Assembly (NCBI GenBank): GCA_030141605.1
Contig: JAQGDQ010000128.1
Span: 124,001 to 188,000 of the forward strand
Direction: 5' to 3'
DNA from: Tubiluchus corallicola
Taxonomy: Eukaryota; Priapulida; Priapulimorpha; Priapulimorphida; Tubiluchidae
Length of the DNA stretch: 64,000 nt
A program made the translations under genes and the position numbers. Below the pieces are notes generated by a model that searched no databases, was not told the DNA's origin, and saw nothing but the letters and a program-made list of their open reading frames with translations. Shown here in pieces: positions 10,968 through 23,857 of this stretch; the first letter of the stretch is position 1, and each line of letters starts with the position of its first letter.

Positions 10968-13900
10968 ATATGTTGCTAAATCCTAGTATTTATATACGTG
11001 TGGAAATATAGAGGAAAAGTAGTTTTCTACAATTAGTATAAATCTCGTCGATATTTGATGTCAGTGCTCGCAGGCCGTGCGGAGCAAAATATCTGTGTAA
11101 TGGTTTAAGAAGGTCGACAATTTTTCGCCATTCAACTACATTTTGCCTGAACAAATATACTAGTGACAAAACTTTTATTGCACTGGAAGAAGTGCATATG
11201 AATAAAGCCTTAGCAGCAATACATTTACAGAAAATTTTAGTACCTTATTCTTGCCAATATTGAAAACATATTGCATTATTAATGAGTCAGATTCTCGTTG
11301 CAACAGATCAGATTCCAAATCACGTATTATATAGATACCATTTGACATTGGCGTCAATTTTAGCTATTTATTATATTAATTCTTAAGATAATTAAACGCT
11401 TGCTTATTAGCAATATGCATTTTGAATGGCCAAATGCAATGTTTGTCATTCGTGAAAAATATCGGGATTGCCGTATTGTTGCCAGCCAAGCTCTACTCCG
11501 AGCAAAACATTAATATTAAATTGTCTGTCCACGGAATCAGGATTAGCAGGTCTGTAAGGGCACAAGTTTCACAGACATTAGGCCACAAAAAATAGATATT
11601 CACATGCTAAGCAATCAATTGTTTATAACATCAACGTAGTATCATCGAACGAGTCTACTGGGCAACTAGGGACGAGTTAGCACTAACTGCCGGATTGCCG
11701 GCCTCTCTTAATGGCCTATCAACACGAGTCTTTAACACAGTAAGGACTCTGTTGTAGAAGAAGGTCATGCAAATTAACACTTGCCCCCTCATTGCTCTTC
11801 ACTCAGAAGATCTATGCAGTCAGTAACAGTTCTTCCGTGATCGAATATGGATCACTTACTTTCAACACTCTTTGGAGAAAATTGTGTAATGTAACATACA
11901 GTTCAGATGCTCACAGATATCGTTCCAAGCTCTAAAAGCCACCACTTCACGTCATCTATTTGATTCCCTCTTGCTATTCTAGATTTGACCTCCATCTGTC
12001 TTCCCACTAAACATTCAATATGCAGTTTTCTTGTACTTTTGCAGGTGTTCCAATATTTTTTCGAAAATTTTGAGCAGTCCAAAAGCGTACCAGCTCCAGA
12101 CACTGCTGTCTCAAGCATCAACTTACATAACACAAGGTAAGAGCGCGGAAACTTTTGAGAATGTGGCTTCAAATACAAGTAAGCCATGTTCCTTCGCTAG
12201 AGGGCGTAGGTAACCCAAGTCATCTTGTGCTGGTGCCAATAGATGAACTGGGCGACAGGGCGTAACGCTGTTTGAAAAGAAATAGGTTAAACTAACTCGT
12301 CATGGAATTGTAAAGTCTATTACGCAGTTTTATCAAATGGGTATTCAAGTATCTAACACCACTTATTCATGAATCCGGGCATCACTTCGGCTTCATCCGA
12401 TTACTTTCCATTGATAATTGGTTTATTATTCGATAGTTTGCTTAGTACAGCTAATACACGACCAATTGACGACGGCATTTTCCAGAACAAAGCGAGAATT
12501 TGACGGAACAGAGAACACTCTAAGAGTTGTTACTAAAGATACATGTATGCGAACAAGGCCAGTTGTTACAGAGGTTTTTTTAAATAAATTATTAATATTG
12601 CATTACTTAATAACATTATTTGCAAAGCGGATAATTATAAAATGGGAAGAAGATAGCCTTGCAGAATCCATCCTGCAAAGACGTAAAACATTTTCAACAT
12701 ATGACATTATTAACATTACAACGTATAATTTTACCACTTGAGAATTTTACTCAATTTCATACAGAAAAAGTAAATTTATTGACAGAATAGCAATAAATGA
12801 GTTTTTGTAAGGAATGTTTGTGAGCCAGTGTCGCGAGCATTGTTTCTAGCCGACCAATCAACGAATGACATCCGTCGCCTTGTCGAAAATCACCCATTTG
12901 CCTGCTGTCGTTGGATGTGAATTTTTTTTTAACTAATTTCATTCCTGGTACTTTTGCAAAAAACACTAGCCGGGTTCAGCCAATTTTATCTTTAGGTAGG
13001 TTTTATGAACATTAGCTTTCAAAAATAAGCTTAGCATGTTACCGTAAGAAAAAAGTAAAATACAAGAAAAACACAGTTACAAAAATTCATGCATAGGTGT
13101 TTATCATAATTCTTTCAAATATTTTTAAAGTTTAACTGCATGTTTTTCTTTCTTTTAATTGTTTCTGAAGCACAACGCTATTCCGCGAATTTATAGGTAG
13201 GCCACATGAAATGTCAAACATTTTCTTTAATGATGATCATACTTTAGGTACTTGAAAATTATCAATCTGTATTGTACGCATTGCATAATCATCAATAACT
13301 TTCATAGGAAATAAGGGGTTTAGAAATTTCATATTTTTTAAATATTTCATTTATAGTAATCGTTATCTAAGAGCGTACAGAGATCACATTAGACCAAAAA
13401 GTATTACCCTAAATTTCTAGACAATAGTCAAGATGGGTGAATTAATAAAAATAAAGAATTTGCAATGACTGGCGACATTGCATGCTGTTATGCACAACTG
13501 CGACATTTTTTGACAATTTGTACTTAGTCATTTCAATATGTTCATTTTACAAAACCGTGTTATCGATAATTGGGCCTACACCTCGAAATATACTAGAGTG
13601 CACTGTTTGAATGCCTGCTTGATTAATAGTGACATTTTGTAATAATAATTAATAATGATACTAAAATCATATTACAGAATTATAGAATATTAACGTTTTT
13701 GTGACTTGTTTATAAAGAGAAATAGAGAGAGATTTGAAGCAAAATCTGATACCACGAGCGGTTTTTTTTAATTAATGGAAGTGCAGTCGTTAATTCATAG
13801 GAATAGTTAAGACCCGTTTTTGTCTACTGTACATAGCATGCACTGCAGCTGTTTTCGTGACATTCGTAGAACAGGGAAAACGAATTTATTTGACCTAATA

Positions 13901-15140
13901 CAGTGCTCCTGCAGCAGTGAATTGAACCAGTGGCACATCAGTCTTGCTCGCGAGGCGTCCAATCGAAAATATGTCAAATTAAATTTTTCGAAAGGTGCAA
14001 CTGCCGGAAATGGGGCGGGCACAGATGTTTGCCGGGCTAGCTGTCTACCTGTCTTGGGGATAGATTTCGTTTACATTATAATTCTGCCTGCTCAGCATCT
14101 GCTATGTCGGGACATTCAATTTGGCAGGAATTTTCACGGTCTTCTTTTCTTTTCCATAAAAATCAAATTCATTGCCATTTTTCTATGTTATCCTCATCTT
14201 AAGTTAAAGTGCCAGACAAGTTATAATGGTGCTGGCAACTGTTATTGGCCAACATTACTGTCAGGCTAACAAGATGATTAAAAACACTGAGTTATTTAGC
14301 TTATAGGCAACGTTGTTTCACAGAAATCTTGCTTTTAGCAGGTTTAACTGCGAAACGTGGTTATCGCTTTACAAGATACGCGAATTTCAACTATGAAAGA
14401 GGTATCGTTAGCACTGACATGTTATAACAAATTAAAGACATTATATCAACCACCTGCCTAGATTTCGAAAGCAATCTCAGACCACAAGGCGTATTAATAC
14501 AGCTGCAGCCTATAGCGTCCCACATTAGAGTTCAATTACAGTTTTGTAATAGGTATATATAATTTGTGCAAGACGTTTATATCTCCTCTGGGGAAAATTC
14601 CACAAATCATCACTGTTCTTGATCATGCGTAACTACCTTGCCCGGGATTGTACATCACAATATAAGTTACTTTCTGTTAATGAAAGACTGGTGATTTACA
14701 ATGCTTTACTTTTATTTTCTTTCTTGTTCTGTATACGTGTTACGTTATCTGCTTCAGTGTCTGTGGGGCTTTGGCTCATTAAATGCTAATAGACAATACT
14801 AGTCCAATACCTTGAGTTATTATAAAGCGTGTCTGTGTCTGTTAGTTGAGAAATATTCAACAAAATATTCAGAAATATATAAACAAGCACTTTTCTGCAG
14901 GAACTAATTCTAGAAACTTCCAAAAATGGGCGCGTATACATGGAACTTTCTTAATTGCAAAAACAGAAGTTAGAAGAACCATATTATTAATGAAATTTTG
15001 GTTGTCTTGGTAAGAAAGCAAGCAGGCTATATGGTCTAGTCGTAACTGTGTTACCTGATGTAATGAATTTGATCGCAGTCTTTCTGGTTATCTATGTACG
15101 AACCAGTGACGTTGTTGTTTATTCTTATGCTTACAGTGGT

Positions 15141-15242
15141 CCGTCGTTTCCATTACTATTACTATTACTACTACTATTACTGTTACTATTAATGTTACTA
15201 TTACTATTACTATCACTATTACTATCACTATCACTATCACTA

Positions 15243-15287
<45 letters not shown>

Positions 15288-15480
15288 CTTTTACTTTTAC
15301 TTTTACTTTTACTATCACTATCACTATCACTATCACTGTCACTGTCACTGTAACTGTTACTGCTACTTAGTGTTGCTGTTGCTGCTACCGTTGCCGTTAC
15401 CGTTACTGTTACTGCTATTGCTACTATTACTATTAGCATCACCATTTATATTACCATTACCACTATTATTACTGTTACCA
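15141..15480. repeat. Block-structured hexanucleotide repeat (ACTNNN)n
   Basis: About 340 bp with a period of 6 bp. The second half of each unit changes in homogeneous blocks: ACTATT, then ACTATC, ACTTTC, ACTTTT, ACTATC, ACTGTC and ACTGTT. Both strands give long artefactual open frames (SL, VK and DS repeats). Confidence 0.9.
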
Positions 15481-15602
15481 TAACTATTACTTAATACTTA
15501 TGCAATGTTAGTACGCTTACTACGCTGGCGTTCTAGTTAGGGCTTTCAGCCTCCGTTAGTAGATAATTATTCTGCTTATTATAACAGGTAATTAAGACTA
15601 AA

Positions 15603-15738
15603 GTTTACAATTCCCAACACGCAACAAATTAGTTCGGATTTGGGTTAAGTTTAGGGTTAGGCTTACGGTTAGCGTTAAGGTTAGGATCTGGGCTAGGTTT
15701 AGGATTAGGGTATTTAAATTGAGTGAGGAATTGTAAAC
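15603..15738. mobile_element. Small inverted-repeat element carrying telomere-like DNA
   Basis: GTTTACAATTCC at 15603-15614 is matched by its exact reverse complement GGAATTGTAAAC at 15727-15738. Between them lies a degenerate TTAGGG-type array (15645-15710; GTTAGGGTT, GGGTTAGG, GATTAGGG). Confidence 0.5.
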
Positions 15739-16834
15739 TCCTTCCTGACTAATTGCATTTTGTTAGAACCAAGCTGTTTTAGTATGTTCACTGTATACTA
15801 ACCCTTTTCGGCAGTACTTTATAAAAAACACGTTATTGCTGCTAGTTGGTTTGTTACAACACCTGCATCGCCCAGAAAACCAATTACACATACAACGCGT
15901 GATAGACCATAAAGACTACCAACTAAACATCTAAATCTGTATGCTGCAACTCCATCCGTTAGTAGATTGGTTTATTTAAGACAGTGCTGTTGTTTGTGTA
16001 TAGTTTGCAGTCATTTAGCCTTTGTGGCACGTACTAGTTGCTCAACGCTATTCTCTGTAGTAATTTGAAGTCTTTAATGAGAGAATAATATCAGGTGTGT
16101 ATAGGGTTCCCAGGAGCCTAACATTCTGAACATCTTCTCTTCACACACAGAGGTTAAACAATAGTTTGTACACGAGACAATAAATCCGAATGTTTCTTAT
16201 GAAGACCAAATCTTTCAACGCGGGTTAATTGCGAGAATTTGCGACTAGTGTACAGAGTACAGGCAAATTTTGTCTTTGTAGCTTAACAAATGTTGAAATA
16301 ATTACTAGATTATTACAATAGCTACGTTTCTAGATTTATCAAATTATATAAAATATACATTAAAATGTTACTTTTTCTTTTATTAACACGCTGGTAAAAA
16401 CATTCTCATATTTTAGCTAAGGTCGTTAACTGTCTTATATTCTCTTTATATTTCTTTATTTATCTGGGATTTTCTTTATTTTTCTCCTCCCTATATGAAT
16501 AATAACTGAAGTTGTCCTTACCTTCTGTAAATTAGACAAATCGCGTCAATTCTGTAATCATAAATGAAATGACATAGACAAATCATAGTAACAATTATGT
16601 ATAAAATTCAGATCACTTGACGACTAATGAAATTAATAGTGTTTGCCAATAGATATAAAAAAACAGTATACATGACTGGAAACTTTTACCATGAGCTGTA
16701 CATCACTGTATATTTCCACTGAATGGTTTTCAAAAGCTATTTTGATTAAAGTTTGACGATATCGCTGTTTGGCTTTCGCACCATATTGCATCAGCGTGTT
16801 GCATGAACTTTTATCGATCACTAACGAATCTACT

Positions 16835-17040
16835 GACTGATCGACTTACTAATTTGTATAATTGACTGACAGACTGAACCACAGATAGACTACTTAATTG
16901 ACAAACAGACAGAATGACATATACACACCGTGACAAAGCAACTGTCTGTTTAGTGAGCCGGCTGGCTGACTGACTGGCTGATTGACTGGTTAAAGATTGT
17001 GAATTATACCCATATGATTAATAATTGACCGACTGGTAAT
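16835..17040. repeat. Degenerate tetramer tract (TGAC/GACT)n
   Basis: Repeated GACTGACTG, TTGACTGA and GACAGAC units, with best preservation at 16964-16990. Confidence 0.6.
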
Positions 17041-17297
17041 ATATGTCATTAAGCTTTCATTAAATGAGCCCAAAGCAGCTGAATTTGGATGAATAATGAT
17101 TTAATAGTGAATATTTTTCAGCCAATCAGGACATCAGCAGATCATATTATTTACCATGTGATTGTATTTACTAATTTGTAACCTGTAGTCATGTTGCTCA
17201 CATCTAAATTTATTTACAAAGTATACAAACATAAAAACTACTTCAACATAAGACTTCTTTGAACCCTATTTTAGGCATTTATTTTTTCATTTTCAGG

Positions 17298-20200
17298 ATG
17301 GAAACGAGCAAATTATTATCAATTCTACTAGTAGCCGTACTGTGCTTTCTTTTGCCGTTTAGCAAAGCTACGGAATCAGAGTGAGTTTCTTTTTCTACTT
17401 TCGTCATCGCCGAATCCCTGTTAGACAATCTTTTATTGCGCAGGCAATCATGGAAACCAATTTGCAGTATGTGGTTGTCAAATCTTTCGCTGATGCGGTA
17501 ATGTTTTAAACCTGCATGCAGAGAGCTTTTTTATTATTTATGCTCTCTGCGTTCTACCGCACACTCACTAAATACGGCGCTATGGCTACTTGAAGAATCT
17601 ATAGCTTTATAATGGGCACAAGCATTTAGCTTTCCATTAAAGCACAGCTTGTCCAACAAATTTGTCCCAAGTCAATTCAAAAACGACGGAATTAACGCCG
17701 TTCTTCGGAAAATATACGTGCTTGATTCCGCAGATTTATAAGTTTATTTTTTTAACTGATAAATTTTTGAAAACCGTAATTACTGAAGTAATTAATTAGT
17801 TAAGTCTGGGTGCGAAGCGCTGTAATCCTCTTTAGGCCAGTTAAGATAATGAGTGAGCAAATTTAATGTCGTTTACATGAACAAACTGAGATTTTACGAT
17901 TTGTCGTCGGCAAATTTATCAGTTTATTAACATCAAGCATAAAATACGTCAATACTGCTAAGGCTAAACAAAAAACAATTGAAAATCCCCTTTGAACAGC
18001 GTTTTGCTGGGGTCTGGATTGAAGTGTATCACTGTGTCCAACTCTGTTCTGTTCCTTGACATACTATAGGTTTGCTTCTAAGCTAAGGCTTAGGAGTTGA
18101 TTACGAATAAAATTGTTTTTGCCTCTAAATTGCGAACCTAATCATTCCAAAAAATATATATGTAGTATATTAAGACATGTTTAAATTATTTCCAATTATA
18201 GTCAGCATACTCCTACAACCAATTTCATTCAGGTTGGTCGAGTTAGTAGAAAATAGTGGTGTTGGAAAAATTTAATAATTTATTTGAAACAAAAGCGATA
18301 GCACAAAAGTGAGGCTGTCATGCACGACCGTATCTTTAATTTCTTGATTACCCCAAATACAAAGTTTTTAGGCTTAATTTAATTATTTAATTCTCAGTGA
18401 CTGACGTCAAGTTGCTGGTTAAAGCTATGGTATAATATTCAGTACCATTACCGAAGTTTGGCCTTACATACCACACAGTGTTGGCATTTACGGATTTGTT
18501 TCTGGTAATTGCATTTGTATGCTGCAATGAGACGCACCAAACCAAATTTGCTGAATATGTAGTCAACGCAGTAGGACGAACTGGGAGTCTTAATACTATT
18601 ACGGAAGCTCAATGTCAGTTAATAGGCGTCAATAATAAGCTCAATGGTAATCTAATTGCAAATTCATCTTGAAAAATGACGAAAATTATGCATCAATTGT
18701 ATTGTTGACTGCATGACAAAATGTCACCATGTGTTTGCTTATTTGCTCAGATGAACAAAGAAAACACTTTAATGGTATGCTGCCTAATGCTTTTGCTAAT
18801 TTGTTTACACAAAACAAAACACTTTATAGGTACAATACTAGACAGTTCCAATGACTACTATTACCAAAAGTAAGAACTAATCTTATGAAACTTTTTATCG
18901 GTTATCAGGGCCCTGTTTATGGAACCACTTGTCTTGTGATATGAAAAAAAGTAAATTGCATTCGTGTTTTAAAAAGAAAATGAGAATTATAATATAATTT
19001 TTTTATGGTGCTTAAGTAAGTTTTATTGTACAATTTTGTACTTTCATTATTGGGACGTTTTTTTATTTATTTATTTTAGTTGAACTTGGCCTTATAAGTC
19101 TGACAACTTCTTGACCAGCCATAATATCATGAAAATAATGTAATGTATTTTATTTATCAGAACTGTATTTTTTAAGTAAATTTTAGTATTTACTGATACG
19201 TGCATTTTCTCTTTCTTTTTTTATATTTACTAATGTAAATTCTGTATTATGTATATGAATGTAATGTTTTTATGGCAATTAAACTTAAAGTTAAACTTAA
19301 CTTAAGATTACAGCTACGTAATATGCGGAAAACTTTGAGTTTTTTAATCAATGTTATATATTCAAAGTAATACTTTTTGTTTAATGTTTATGACTGGGCG
19401 TGTGGCTGCCAGGCAAACAGTTTCTGGGTTTTTTGGTAGAAGATAGTCAAAATATATAGTACTATTTTTTATAGATGCTACCTCCGTTTTTTTCTCGGGA
19501 AAGAATGTAATTGTTTCTCTCGCATTCAACAAGGCTAAAACATCTCTTACGTTATTAGACGATTATCATTGGGAATGAGTAGATTCCAGTTCCTCCACAA
19601 TCATTTTCAACACTAGTAATGTGCTCCTCCGTTGAAAACTGAATTCATACTTGCAATGAAACCAACTGTGTAAAAAATGTTTGCGTACAATTTACGTTAA
19701 ACAAGCATTGATGTTAGCCCCGTCTGCTTTCTCGTATCTGTGTGTTTTTCCTTTACTCTCCTTTACATCCTTCCTGTTTTGCGCTTGGCACGTCGGTTTA
19801 TCTTTTTAATTTGATTATTTCTTGTTACAGCAAAAATGTTTTACGGACACACCCAGAAATCACAATCGAAGTTCTTCAGCGGCTGATCGACAATATCCGG
19901 TCTAATTCAGATTCATCAATGTAAGTTTAATTTTAAGAACTTGTCTTTGTCGACAACTTTTTCCTGTAATAAACCCTGCTTTATTTGTTGGCCTGCTTTT
20001 GTCCATAAAAGGAGGAATTTCCACATGGTGCAAATGTTATAAATTACACCGGGCAATAAAAATCTAGATCCTAGATCTATCATAAACGGCTGCTGAAAAC
20101 GTATATTTACGTAATCATAATTAGCATCATCGTGAAACTGATCAATAATGATTACACGCATAGCGCTGCTGAGGATTAAGCGTTACAGTACCTATAATAA

Positions 20201-21314
20201 TTGAGAAAATATTGGCAACGCATAAATTAAAACGCTAAAAAACGATAAAAAAAACAAAAGGAAAAAGGAAAAAATTTACATGCGCAAAAAATCCACTTAA
20301 GATAGTTGCGAGATCTCCATTATTATAGGCATATTATGTTATTTGCGACTATTATGTTATGCTTATTATGTTTTTCTTAAACCAAGACCGAGGCTGCAAA
20401 TTTGAAATAGCTGATATTATGATATTTAACAGCTTCACTTTCTGGTATCGCGCGTCATTTAACTGATGTAATATTATAAATACACGCGAAAACAGGCAGA
20501 TGATGTGACTTGGCAATTATAGCGTTGAAAAAAAGCGCTAACATTTATTTGAAACGAAACGTGCCAGTTTTTCTTTATAACAGCGCTTAGAAGTAGTAAT
20601 TCTTACTCATTTTGCTATACTTTACGACACTAAATAGCACAGTAAATAGTTTTTACTAACACGTGTAAGAAAATAACCCAAAATGGATGCCTTGATATAA
20701 GCAGGAGCTAGTCCTATGAAACGTATTCTGCGTGCATGCACGCCTATTACTCCACAAGCAATAAAGGTCTAAAGTAATTGCGTAGCATATACACTGCACA
20801 AATAAAGTCAGATAAATAAATATTACACGTACTAAAAATCCTGTAAAGAATGAATTAACATTTAGAAAAATGTACCAGGTGTTAAACAAATTTGAGCCTT
20901 ACATCCTTGGAGAAGAAAGGAAGGAGAAAGGGAAACAAATCTACCTATTTTGAAAATTGATACCAATAGTTTAAAATATGCATGTAAAATACTATGAGTG
21001 CAAAAAAAGAAAATCTTTGTACACTCCAACACTGAGTCGTCAATTGATTTTTTGCTCTTCACTTGTAGGTGCTGGAAACGTCAAGCGTTAATCAATTATT
21101 TTGAAATAATTACAAAAATCGCTCACTGCTAACAGAAGCGTAAACTATCTACCTCAATAACAACAATCAACAAAATATTTTGTATTATTGCAGGGACAAG
21201 CGAGCGGGAATAGATCTGGGATTTCAGCGAGGCTACTCGGGCAGTCAGGTTGCAAAACACCTACTTGGCTTACAAGCGGCCAACTATGCCGGTGGACCAG
21301 GAAAGCGGCGTTAG
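17298..21314 (+). CDS. DH31: DH31 (calcitonin-like diuretic hormone 31) neuropeptide precursor
   Basis: Coding exons are 17297-17380 (ATG 17298), 19831-19920 and 21194-21314 (TAG 21312-21314); both introns are phase 2. The precursor is about 97 residues. It has a signal peptide ([20 protein letters not shown]), an acidic/polar spacer, a DKR cleavage site, then a 32-residue peptide beginning [19 protein letters not shown] and ending in NYAGGP, followed by GKRR. The Gly is the amide donor and KRR the dibasic site, so the mature peptide should end in Pro-amide. Insect and crustacean DH31 share GYSG/GFSG, AKH.(L/M)G and AAN(F/Y)AGGP-amide. There are no cysteines in the peptide, unlike disulfide-bearing calcitonins. 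It acts on class B GPCRs of the calcitonin-receptor type (diuresis, gut motility and rhythms in insects). It is a single-copy peptide ending at the C-terminus of the precursor. Confidence 0.94.
17381..19830 (+). other. Intron 2 of the DH31 gene
   Basis: A 2.45-kb phase-2 intron, donor GA|GTGAGT and acceptor CTTGTTACAG. It contains a full CRE palindrome (18402-18409) and a possible non-LTR retroelement 3' tail (about 19080-19310). No exon was seen. Confidence 0.7.
19080..19310 (+). repeat. Possible non-LTR retroelement 3' end
   Basis: A T-rich stretch ending TTTTTATGGCAATTAAACTT, followed by short repeats (TTAAAGTTAAACTTAACTT). This resembles the 3' tails of CR1/RTE-type elements. It is a weak call because only one copy is seen. 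Confidence 0.25.
19921..21193 (+). other. Intron 3 of the DH31 gene
   Basis: A 1.27-kb phase-2 intron with donor AT|GTAAGT and acceptor TTATTGCAG. Nothing else is recognised in it. Confidence 0.8.
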
Positions 21315-21812
21315 ATTTGAAACAGTATCGTAGAAAATTCAAAACTTTTCTACACAGACGTGTGCAAAAAAACAGGACTTTTTATTTGTACGCAGTAAGA
21401 TGCACTTCTGACAGAAAAGGGCCCAATAGTTAGATATACAAACCCTGTTTATCTGTATGCGTGTCATTCGTATAGTAAAGTTTCAATTACTTTCTGGCAA
21501 ATTTACTATTTATTATCAATTTTATATCGTTGGAAAGGCCCTACACACCTACGAAAAAAGTCTGATACCGAGAACTGTTATGTTATAAAAAAAAACTTAA
21601 ACGGCTTATTTCCTTAAATTACATGTCTGCAATGCTGTCTCAACGTCATTCCGATTTTGTCATTGTAATTCATTGCAATTTAACCTAAACTCAATGAGAA
21701 ATGAAACTGTGTTGCATCCAATTTAATAGAAAATCACTTTTAAAATCAGAGTAAGCGCATTGTATACCCACACACCTTTAATCCTTAAGATCGAATCTCG
21801 GTATCACTTGTT

Positions 21813-21818
21813 ATTAAA
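21813..21818 (+). promoter_or_regulatory. Likely poly(A) signal of the DH31 gene (ATTAAA)
   Basis: ATTAAA about 500 nt after the stop, followed directly by a GT-rich stretch (GTGTGATCTTGGTT), as a cleavage site needs. The next canonical AATAAA is much further away (23093-23098). Confidence 0.4.
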
Positions 21819-23746
21819 GTGTGATCTTGGTTAATGAAATAATAATTTGAAGCTAGTTCGAAGTAATATAAGCTCTAATTACGTCCTGCCGTTTTTTGCA
21901 AACTGATTTTCCGATTTTGCATTTAAAACTATTTAGGAAATAAGAAGCAGTAGGATTACAACATTATTATGCCTAATTTAACTGTAAGTACTTTGTATAG
22001 CTGTGTATAATAAGTTCTAGCTTATTTCAGACTTATTGCATGAATTGTTCGTCTTCTGTATAATAATTACATTACATCAGGGTTCAGAATATTATAAGCA
22101 ATTATTGTTATTAATTCAGTGCAGTTTCTTTAACCTGTAGCTTTTGTAAGCAACACATGTACTGAGACGAAAAGCTGCTTAAAAATTTTCAAGTGGTTAT
22201 TCCGAGTATCTTACAATAGTGCCCTACTGTAGAACGCCAGGGACTCATAAAATTCTACGCGTAACTATAATTACATTAAAGCAGCGTAAAAGGCATTTTT
22301 GAAGTTTCTTTCAAGACATCGGCTTGTTTTTATGTCCATTTCAACACGTTGTATGCTAAGATGCGGGGAAATTTTTGCTAGAAAGGTTAACACGTTCGGC
22401 GTGATGATGTGACTGAACGCTGATATTGGTACCCTCTCATTTAAAGGAAAAACTAACAACATTCGGTGTATTTTAACCTCGCTGTGGACATATTTCAAAA
22501 ACTGACGTAAACTGGTACTGTTAAACAGCGTGCGCGAAGGCACTCGTAACGAAGCTTTTGCAGTTCACTCAGAAATTTCGCTATTCTAGCTGACTAAATT
22601 TTTCTGTTTTTAATTAGCTTATACAGTTTAGTTTCAGCTTATTAAAACTATTATTCTGTTACTTTGTCGGTGTTAATTAGCCGAGTTGGAGGTCATTATT
22701 AATATACATAGTCGGTAACACAGTGGACAATGAGATTCATCAAAAAGTAAAAAAATAGTATAAATAAGCCCTCTTTAACATTTTGGATTCTTTTTAATTA
22801 TTGATAATAGTAACTGCTGCTTCAAAAAAAAGTTTGCTCAAGCATCTCGTTGGATAAGTGTTTATATTGTATATCGGAGACGGCATTTTTCGTTCAAAAT
22901 GATGTTCACCAACGCAAGGTGATCGCGAATTTAAATTGATTTTAATAATTACAATTTCATTGTTGAAACTTTCTAACCATTTTCTCAAATGTTAAAATAA
23001 GCTCAACTTCTCGAGAGCTTTGGTTTTGCTTTAAGGATTTGTAATAAGTTGGAGTTTCAAAGGCTGGCTACTTTCTAAAAAGCGCCGTCTTTAATAAAGC
23101 ATAAAAATGCTTCAGTTCTAGACTACGTGTATTGATAACAGTTAGCGATGCAAAAAACGATGTTGTTTTACCATGGGAGAAGCACAATGTCCATGTTTAG
23201 CTGCTAAAGCTAATAAGTTGAATAATGTGTAAACTACACAATAATAGTACAGTCGCTTTTTCTGCAGCCAGAATATGAGAGTCTGCATCCTACACTGAAA
23301 AAATGTCTGTTATTTTTCTGAACTGAATTGACACTTATTTCGAGAATTGACACGCATTTTGCAAATAACTATAAATTCTTCAGTACGGTTACTTAGGTTA
23401 ATAAGTTAAGTTAGTTTTTCAGAAATTAAAAGTATCAAGCAATTAATATCTTTTTTACTCGATTTTTGTGTCCGAAACAATAAAAATAATTAAAATGAAA
23501 ATGAAATGTTTCCTCTGCTACTCAAAATAAATATTTCATAGATTGTCATCAGAAATCGTTACTTGTACATAACCGTGTGTCATGAACATCATATAAAAGA
23601 CCTATGGGCAAGAAGAAACTTTGCAGAAAGCATTTAAGTCTTAAAAGGGCATCAAATATACATGTATTGGACTCGACAAAAACATTGCTCCCTTCAATCC
23701 ATATTATAATACAGTACTTAATAATCGATAAACAATGGCATAATGG

Positions 23747-23857
23747 CGCGTTCAGACGTAGAGCCTTCTCTCGCAACTTGTTGCGGAATTTCTCTCTGAA
23801 CTCGCAGGTGTAACTTGTTGCGCAACAACTTGCGAGAGAAGTCTGCGTCTGAACGCG
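23747..23857. mobile_element. Short palindromic MITE (111 bp)
   Basis: The ends are CGCGTTCAGACG(T/C)AGA in inverted orientation. The arms continue as CTTCTCTCGCAACTTGTTGCG against GCAACAACTTGCGAGAGAAG (inexact). The bases ATG flank both ends (23743-23745 with one extra base, and 23858-23860), so a 3-bp target duplication is possible. Confidence 0.62.

Larger units (their letters stand above)
7211..17296 (+). other. Intron 1 of the DH31 gene (10.1 kb), filled with repeats
   Basis: This intron separates the leader exon from the signal-peptide exon. It holds an inverted-repeat element (8797-9145), a large foldback element (10071-10967), a hexamer-block repeat (15141-15480), a small element with telomere-like DNA (15603-15738) and a TGAC-type tetramer tract. 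Open frames of up to 149 codons (13820-14269) carry no recognisable domain. No further exon was seen. Confidence 0.55.

Noticed and set aside
10134-10979. Several open frames of 60-103 codons on both strands
   Set aside because: They read through the (GA)n and (TCAC)n tracts of the foldback element.
13820-14269. 149-codon open frame in DH31 intron 1
   Set aside because: No recognisable domain, no bias, no good flanking splice pair; it overlaps a frame on the other strand.
15048-15445. Open frames of 86-104 codons on both strands
   Set aside because: Hexamer-repeat artefacts (SL, VK, SD repeats).
15645-15710. Telomere
   Set aside because: Degenerate, only about 65 bp, and enclosed by inverted repeats in the middle of the window.
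18478-18672. 64-codon frame with a leader-like hydrophobic start
   Set aside because: It begins with TTG, lies in a DH31 intron and has no matching splice phase.
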